64,000 nt of DNA from Ovis canadensis (Eukaryota; Chordata; Mammalia; Artiodactyla; Bovidae): contig NC_091247.1 in NCBI RefSeq assembly GCF_042477335.2, forward strand, positions 5,478,501-5,542,500, read 5' to 3'. The first letter of the stretch is position 1, and the number at the start of each line of letters is the position of its first letter. This document shows, piece by piece, positions 56,691-64,000 of this stretch. The position numbers were made by a program, and so were the translations under genes. The notes below the pieces were generated by a model that worked only from the letters and a program-made list of their open reading frames with translations, had not been told where the DNA came from and did no database searches.

Positions 56691-58440
56691 GACCACACGA
56701 CCACCCAGCACCTCACCACCATGCTGCCCCCTCCACTGCCACCAAAGCCAGTAACTCCGGCGGCAGAACATGGCATGACCCAGTGGACTGGGGCAGCAGG
56801 TCACTGTCAGTCTGTTCTACTTCCTGTCCTCTGTTCAAATCATCTCCAGTGGTGTTATTTTTTACTGCAACTGTACTCAAGGGAGGAGGGCTGCTTCTGG
56901 AATTTTTTAGAGACCCACCCAAACCCACAATCTGAAATTCCTGGAGTCCTCAGTCGAGGTGGTTCCATGGGGCAAGTCATGAAATAGGAAAAACCAGTCT
57001 GAAAAGTGGGTGGATGCATTTTCTCTCAGACTGAGAAAACAAAAGGGTCAAGTTCTCAACTCAACTGGAACGTGACCCCAGGATAAGGAACAACAGAGAG
57101 GACACAAGAGTTGAAGAAAACATGATCAGGTTCCTCAAAAGATAAGTTAAAAGGTCTTGATGATTAATAAACTAAACTATCTTAAAAAAAAAAAACAACA
57201 AACTGTCTTAGTCAAGTGCTATTTGCCCTGTTAACTGGGACCAAAAGATTTGTAGCCCTTTTGTTTTTAAATCACTCTCTGCAGGAAGTGTTTTTAAATC
57301 ACTCAAAGCTGCAAAATGCAGCTGTGGTGCTCATTCCTATTCCAGTTTAGATTCTAGGAGAGAGCATCAAAAGCTAGCAAAGACATACCCACGCCAGGCA
57401 CAGGTCTGAGTACAGGTGCCCAGTGTATTAGGAAGCCGCAGTAACTTCAGTTCTGAAAGGTGGGATTCCAGGTACTAATTCGGGGCAGCCACGCTCCCCT
57501 GTCAGAGGCATCCAGGAGGCTGCTCCTTCGGGAGGGTCCTTCCTCTGCAATCCCCACACAGAGTCCCCAACACACACCCGGGGAAGCATCCTGCCTGCTC
57601 ACCTGTGGGGCATTTGCTTAAACAAACTGCTTGCTCAGCAGGTTAAGGCTCCTTGCCCCCCAAAATCTTTTCACACAATTTTCCACAAGACAAGGGCAGG
57701 TATGCAGCCCCTCTGTAGAGCTCAGACACAGAAATAGGATAGATGGGGCAGCTGACAGAGATGAAGGATTTTTTTTTGCAGGTAAATATATACTGTTCTT
57801 TAAAATCTTTAATTGCAAGTATAATAATACACGATTATAAAAAAAAGCCACACAGTTTACAAATATACATTTTACAAGTGATGCTGGGATAAAAAGTAGT
57901 ACTGCAATGTTCTTTATCCCTAGGTAGGTATATTCAGAAGTGAAAATTAATTGTGTTGTATCATTATGCTATGCAAACTGTATACATACAAGAGCATGTG
58001 ATATAGTTATGTGATTATACTTGATAAAAAGTTTAAAAAAAACTGACTTGGGTAGGACAAAATGATATAGACATAAGAAATTACACAGACCATCTGTCTT
58101 ACCCATCACAGGTAATGGGCACCCAAGCAAATATGACTCAGGATGCTTTCCTGTTTATGTTTCAAGTTACAGTCTTATAGGCTCCCTTCTTTGGTTGTTA
58201 AATGCAACTGTAAATATCCACAATGTTTTCTTCCCTATGAAGACACTACACTCTGTTCAGGGCTGCATGACATGCATTCTGTGCTTAGTACGTCTCCAGA
58301 GACAGAGAGCAGTGTCAGGAATGTAGTAGATGCTCAATGAAGAGAATGAATTTGGCGGAAGAGTATCTTCATCTGCATTTCAGTCACCTCCCTCGAGAAC
58401 CAGCCTGGAGAGCTCTGCTTCCAAAAGTCTATGCATATTA

Positions 58441-58692
<252 letters not shown>

Positions 58693-61180
58693 TCAAAACA
58701 GAGAAGGAAGAAATCTCACTAGGCATTTGGGGAGAAGGGCGTGACAAAGAAGTCAAGAACCCAAGGATGCTGGGTGGCAGTGAGACAGAAACCTCCTTTG
58801 ATGTGTATGTATCTTCATGACAAGCTTGTAATCATTCCAGTGCCCAGGCTCAGGATTTCCTGATAAGATGTTACAGGCACAAAACAAAGGGAGGCAACAG
58901 GTTCCAAGGAAGGGCTCTTCTGCAGAAATGCACCTGTGAGCCCACAGGTAGCAGATGTGTCCAACGGGGGGCCCACCCCGCGGCCACACGAGACTCGGCT
59001 TCTGAAGAATGGGGCTGGTGTTCATGGATCTCCTCACATGAAGACCAACTTCAAATTTTGTCAAAACTAGAGAAAACAAAGCTAGAGTGAATTCAAACTG
59101 AGCACACTGACTTCCAATCCTACTCTTACATGCCTGCCATTGCCGGCTCTGCACAGAGAATGCAGGCAGAATAGGAAAGATCCTGCTGCTCCTCCTTCTG
59201 GTTGGATGGAAGCTCGGGATGTTCTGAAGAACATAAGAGGCCAGCAGGACTTCCAGTCCCACTTCCTCTTTCTAAGAGGTTCAGAGTAAGCCCTTGACCT
59301 TTTAGATGCTTATATGGTGGGTTGCTCCCTCAGCTGAATTGGCTCCAAGAATTACAGGAAAAAAGGAATTGAGCTCCTAAAAATCAAGATGGGGGTCAAG
59401 TTTTTTGTTACAGATACTGCAAATCTGACAGGCAATGTATAAACTGCCAAAGGTCAAAAACACGGACGCTCCTAGGGAGTACACACAGCATGCTATGTAA
59501 CAGGAATTTTTCTTTAACCCTTCACTGGGAGGAGCGGGGAGGGGCGACTCACATTTCCCCACCCTGCTGTGATGGGTGTTTTATTACAATGAGCTTGCAC
59601 CCACAGTAAGGCAGCAAACCGCTCTCTTTAAAGAGGATCACTGCTCAGACACAGGCAGGGACAGGAGGCTGCAATGACATGCTCTGGGTGTGTGTGGAGA
59701 GCTGACTGCACGGCACCAAGAGAGATGTACAGACACCTGCATGGGCCAGACAGGTGCTCACAGGGAGGGTGATGGATGGGAGAAGCGTGGAGGGTGACTC
59801 TCCAAGATTAGCTGTCTGAAGAGGGGGTCCACCACTAACCTGTCAAGGTCAGGGCCTCTCTTCTTGCTCTGCTGCCAATCCAACCCCAGTGTGAGATGCA
59901 ACTCTGTTAACACTTCTGGTTTCAATGCTCTTGATCCAGAATCCAGCAAGTGCAGAGCCTCATCTCAGGGACCCAGCCATCTCTAATTTCCATGCGCCAG
60001 TAACACAGAGCCCCAGACCACGGCATGGTCACCTGCTCTGTAAAACTATTGCTGACAGTCTAAGAGCTTGGCTGTGAGCATGTCAGGCACTGACAGCATG
60101 CGTGGGTAGCAAATTTCTTTTCATCACCATCATATATGGTCCCAGGGGGCTACGTATGCCCTAGTGGAGCCTGCAAAATGCCCTCTTGAGCAGTCTGATC
60201 CTTTCCTGATCCAAGGTGACTGAGGATTACATTAGATCCCTTCAATGGCGGTGCGTCTGATATTGGAAACAAAAACCAGGCTTCCCAGCCATTCCTTTCA
60301 TTTGATATTTCAAGAAGAGAGGGCGATGATTTTCTGACTTTGTTAGTGCTAACAAGGCAAAAATTCCAAATAACAAACGAATTCAAGTGTAAGATTAGAG
60401 ACTAGATCTCCTCTTGGAGAAACCAGAAATACAGAGGTGAAATGATTTTACTGGAACCGTGTTGGAAGACCTGAATTCCGGGGAGGTCAGAGAACATTTA
60501 CAAGCTTTGGGGCTTCTTTATCCCTTTATCTCTTTAAGACTCCTTGGTCTTTAGGATGTTCAAAGACATTACAGGGGGATAAATGAGTGGTGCAGTCAGC
60601 CCTGGCTTAGAAAACATAATAATCGAAGGGAAAGGACTAAGCCTTCCTGAGTCAAGGTTTCCTCACACATAATTCACATGGCCCCAGGGGTTACCTGTGT
60701 CTTTGGTAGAGTCTCCCGGGAAGAAAGAGAGCAGAAACCTTTGCAGTGTGAACTTCAGGATACAGAACACTCCAGCACCAAGCACCAGTCATATCCCTAG
60801 CTTGTCTTCTGAGATCACTGCATAGTTAGTTCCAATTATTTTTCAGGGCTAAGGAGGGCAGCTCCAGGACTACGCAGCCCGGGGTCTAAATGTCAACAGG
60901 GGAGGGGCTGGCCTCCCAATCTGTGCTCTGATCTATCTGCAGGGGAGCGTGTTCAATGAATGCCATGCAAAGCAAGCATGAGGGCCGTCAGACAGGGTGC
61001 ACAGGGAGGGGTTCCATTCCATGGCGGAGCTGGAAGATCTCAGGAGGCAACACGGTGGATCAGAGCTCTGAACACATGCTTGGATGAAACCCCTCTTACA
61101 CTACTTAATGGCTGTTACCTCTGGAAGCCCACACCCTCTCTCTGAATCTATCTCTTTATTGATAAAATGGGGACGGCCAC

Positions 61181-61690
61181 ATCTGAAACTAATGACACCA
61201 TCCTAATGGCAGAAAGCAAAGAAGAACTAAAGAGCCTGTTGATGAAGGTGAAAGAGGAGAGTGAAAAAGCTGGCTTAAAATTCAACATTCAAAAAATTAA
61301 GATCATGGCATCTGATTCCATCACTTCCTGACAAAGAGATGAGGAAAAAACGGAAACAGTAACAGACTTTATTTTCTTGGGCTCCAAAATCACTGTGAAC
61401 AGTGACTGCAGCCATAAAATTAAATAAAAGATGCTTGCTCCTTGGAAGAAAAGCTATGACAAACCTAGACAGCATATTAAAAAGCAGAGTTTTCATTTCA
61501 CTGACAAAGGTCCATAGAGTCAAAGCTATGCGTTTCTAGTAGGTCCTGTACAGATGTGAGAGTTGGACCATAAAGAAGGCTGAGTGCAGAAGAATTGATA
61601 CTTTCGAACTGCGGCGCTGGAGAAGACTCTTGAGAGTTCCTTGGACAGCAAGGAGATCAAACCAGTCAATCCTAAAGGAAATCAACCCTA
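61181..61690 (+). mobile_element. BovB LINE fragment
   Basis: 'gacaccatcctaatggcagaaagcaaagaagaactaaagagcctgttgatgaagg' to 'gagatcaaaccagtcaatcctaaagg' parallels 45945-46440 of the other BovB copy. Frames are broken by indels. It ends before the BovB 3' tail. Confidence 0.9.
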
Positions 61691-61982
61691 CAGTTTTCAA
61701 AAACTGTTAATGTACTCGAGTTCTAAGATCTCTCTGTTTTAGGTTCTAAATTCCTACTAGCAGAACAAAAATTTCTGATTATATAATTTTGCAACTTTAA
61801 AGATGTGTGTGTATCTTCACTACAATCTTTCCTTACATATTACTAGATAAACAGTGACATCAAAATAACTGATCTGTCAATATGTGAGTCTCAGGAAAGA
61901 GAGTTTTGCTTGTAACTACATGAGCCTCATCATCAAGGAAACCTCTGTCCCATCTGGAGAACATTAGCGCCCGATGCCTTGT

Positions 61983-62175
61983 TGTTCAGCTGCTCAGGTG
62001 TGTCCAGCTCTTTGCCACCCCATGAACTGCAGCATGCCAGGCTCCTCTGTCCTTCACTATCTCCCTGAGTTTGTTCAAACTCATGTTCATTGAGTCAGTG
62101 ATGCTACCTAACCATCTCATCCTCCGTCGTCCCCTTCTCCTCTTGCCCTCAATCTTTCCCAGCACTGGGGTCTTT
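61983..62175 (-). mobile_element. BovB LINE 3' end, reversed
   Basis: On the minus strand: 'cattgggaaagaccccagtgctggg', 'aggagaaggggacgacggaggatgagatggttagg' and 'aaagagctggacacacctgagc', the BovB 3' terminal part. It lies ~300 bases from the plus-strand fragment at 61181 but inverted, so the two are either independent insertions or one element broken by inversion. Confidence 0.9.
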
Positions 62176-62884
62176 CCCAATGAGCGATCATGTAATCATC
62201 ACACAGATGAGAGAAGCTTCTGGTGGTGCATATTTAATGAGAGCAGCTAAGATGAAGATTGACAGGTGCCTGACTTCCCAACTCAGTCTTCATCGGCAAC
62301 ACAATATTGTTTTTTTAGAAGATTTAAACAAACAAATTTCTTTCAGTTCCAATCACGAATAGACAGATCAACAAGGAATTAGCTGAAGAAGAAAGTGCCA
62401 GCACAAAGATACAGCTTCGTTTGAAAATAAGACAAAAGTGTAAGAGCTGGGAAATAATGATGGCTTCAACTTTTGTGTGACATTTCTCTACAGTAGCTGT
62501 ATTTTAAAGCAAATTCAAAGCAAGTCCAACACAAATGAAAATCCAGATGCTCCTCCGAGCACACCCAGCCTGTTCGGCTGCTCTCTTTTATGCTTGTCTG
62601 CTTGCATTCATTTCAAGTCATCTCAGTCCTAAGAAACAGAGCAATGTGGGCCTTGGGAGAGACGATGGGAGTAGCTCAGTGCATAGATCCTCTCTCCCTG
62701 CAGCTCTGATGTCTTTTCATGGTTATATAGGACATCTCATTAAAAACCCCAAAATGAAAAACAAAATCAAAACAGACCGCACTGCTCTGGGGGAGAGATT
62801 TTAAATGGGCCTTCCAGACCTTTCCTCCCTTGCTACCCTTGTCACTGAAGCTCTGATACTGCCAGGAGAATGACAATGACATCA

Positions 62885-63076
<192 letters not shown>

Positions 63077-64000
63077 CTAGGAGACAAAAGGGACAGGAAG
63101 CCAGGGAGGATGAGAGGTCACGGTAAACTGGCAGGCCCCGTCCACAGAGAGCAGCTCACAGCTGTGCAGACGGAACGAGCAAGGGAACGCTGATCAGTGC
63201 TGGTGCAGATGTTCTAACGACCAGAGAGGGAGCTGAACTCCGGATGGAATGATCCTACAACCACACGTTCTCAAGTTATTCTACGTTGCCAGTTCTCTGA
63301 AAACATCACTTGCGGTAGGTGGGAGCCCGAACAGTTCACCTGCCCTGATTCCTGGGGCAGGAAACCCAAGCCTCGGGAGCTCCCCCAAATGTGAGGGTTA
63401 CACACATTTCTAGGTTATGATGGGCGTCACTTATTTTCATTCATCCTGTGTTTGGCTGAACTCATCAGCAACCGACTATCAGTGATTTACACAGTCTTTT
63501 CTCCCAATTTGTGCACTTTTATTTCATAATGACTTTCCCAGTGCTGCAGAAATAAGCTTAAATTAGCTCCATTGTTGAAATGATGACCACAGCTGAATCC
63601 TGTCCAAATCTGCAAATCTCACACTCTGAAGGTGTTAAATGTAGGCGCATGCTGACACAGAGCTGGACCCAGCACCACACGTACTTCTGCTGAGGAACTA
63701 GCTCTTTAAGGAAGATGGGTGCCAGATTTGAGGGGCCATTAACACTAGTTAGATACGTTACTCGCTGGCTGGTAATGAACAATACAGCGGGCCAGTAGAG
63801 ACGGGCCGCTGTGCGCAGGAACCTAACAGGAGCCCCCTTCCAGGGGGGGTGCGTAGGTGGAGAGGTGCCGAAGTCCCTCTTCTGTAAGATGGGAAAATAA
63901 ACTACTCACCTCCCAACACTGGGTGACATAAATCAGCTGGAAATGTAGTGCCCTTTAGAAAAGTGCCTCAAATGTAGCTGACATGCTCAGAAATGGTTGC
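63077..64000 (-). other. NUP214: NUP214 intron, continuing beyond window
   Basis: Intronic sequence upstream of the exon at 62920-63076. No exon or repeat family is recognised up to the end of the window. Confidence 0.7.

Overview
This is nuclear genomic DNA from a ruminant, most likely a bovid. It carries spliced vertebrate genes with GT-AG introns and a dense load of ruminant-specific retroposons: Bov-tA and BOV-A2 SINEs, BovB LINE, and CHR-type tRNA-derived SINEs. Older mammalian repeats (MIR, MER5, MER20, L1) lie underneath. No bacterial, phage or CRISPR features are present. Exon content identifies the interval syntenic with human 9q34, between NUP214 and FAM78A; in cattle this segment is on chromosome 11 (recalled knowledge, not tested here).

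Layout. 1-880 is a CpG-island promoter/5' region. FAM78A (+ strand) has two coding exons, 1251-1573 and 12090-12618. Joined, they give exactly 283 codons plus stop, followed by a ~2.6 kb 3' UTR with a poly(A) signal at 15171-15176. From ~15.2 to 49.9 kb is a ~35 kb intergenic spacer with no convincing host gene, built mostly of repeats. It holds a long nested L1 (20.7-25.5 kb, +), a second L1-type block on the minus strand (28.7-31.5 kb), and a degraded class I endogenous retrovirus on the minus strand (about 40.25-47.62 kb). The retrovirus has LTR, env, integrase, RNase H, RT, protease and gag-NC remnants and is interrupted by a BovB LINE and two Bov-tA SINEs. From 49.9 kb to the end lies the 3' part of NUP214 on the minus strand: six terminal exons coding the last 226 residues of the nucleoporin FG-repeat tail, plus a 3' UTR.

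The two genes are arranged tail to tail, so the spacer is an intergenic region between two 3' ends. FAM78A is a conserved protein of unknown function. NUP214 is a cytoplasmic-face nuclear pore protein. Nothing indicates that they act together.

I found no new enzymatic or defence system. The most notable observations are: a separate, oppositely oriented piece of the same retroviral RT abutting the gag end of the ERV; a 25-nt NUP214 microexon and a NAGNAG acceptor; a 1.15-kb-spaced direct repeat inside the L1 5' region; short upstream ORFs including a start-stop pair before FAM78A; and one unexplained short ORF at 33.7 kb. Repeat family names come from pattern recognition and boundaries are approximate (roughly +/-10-30 bp unless target-site duplications are cited).
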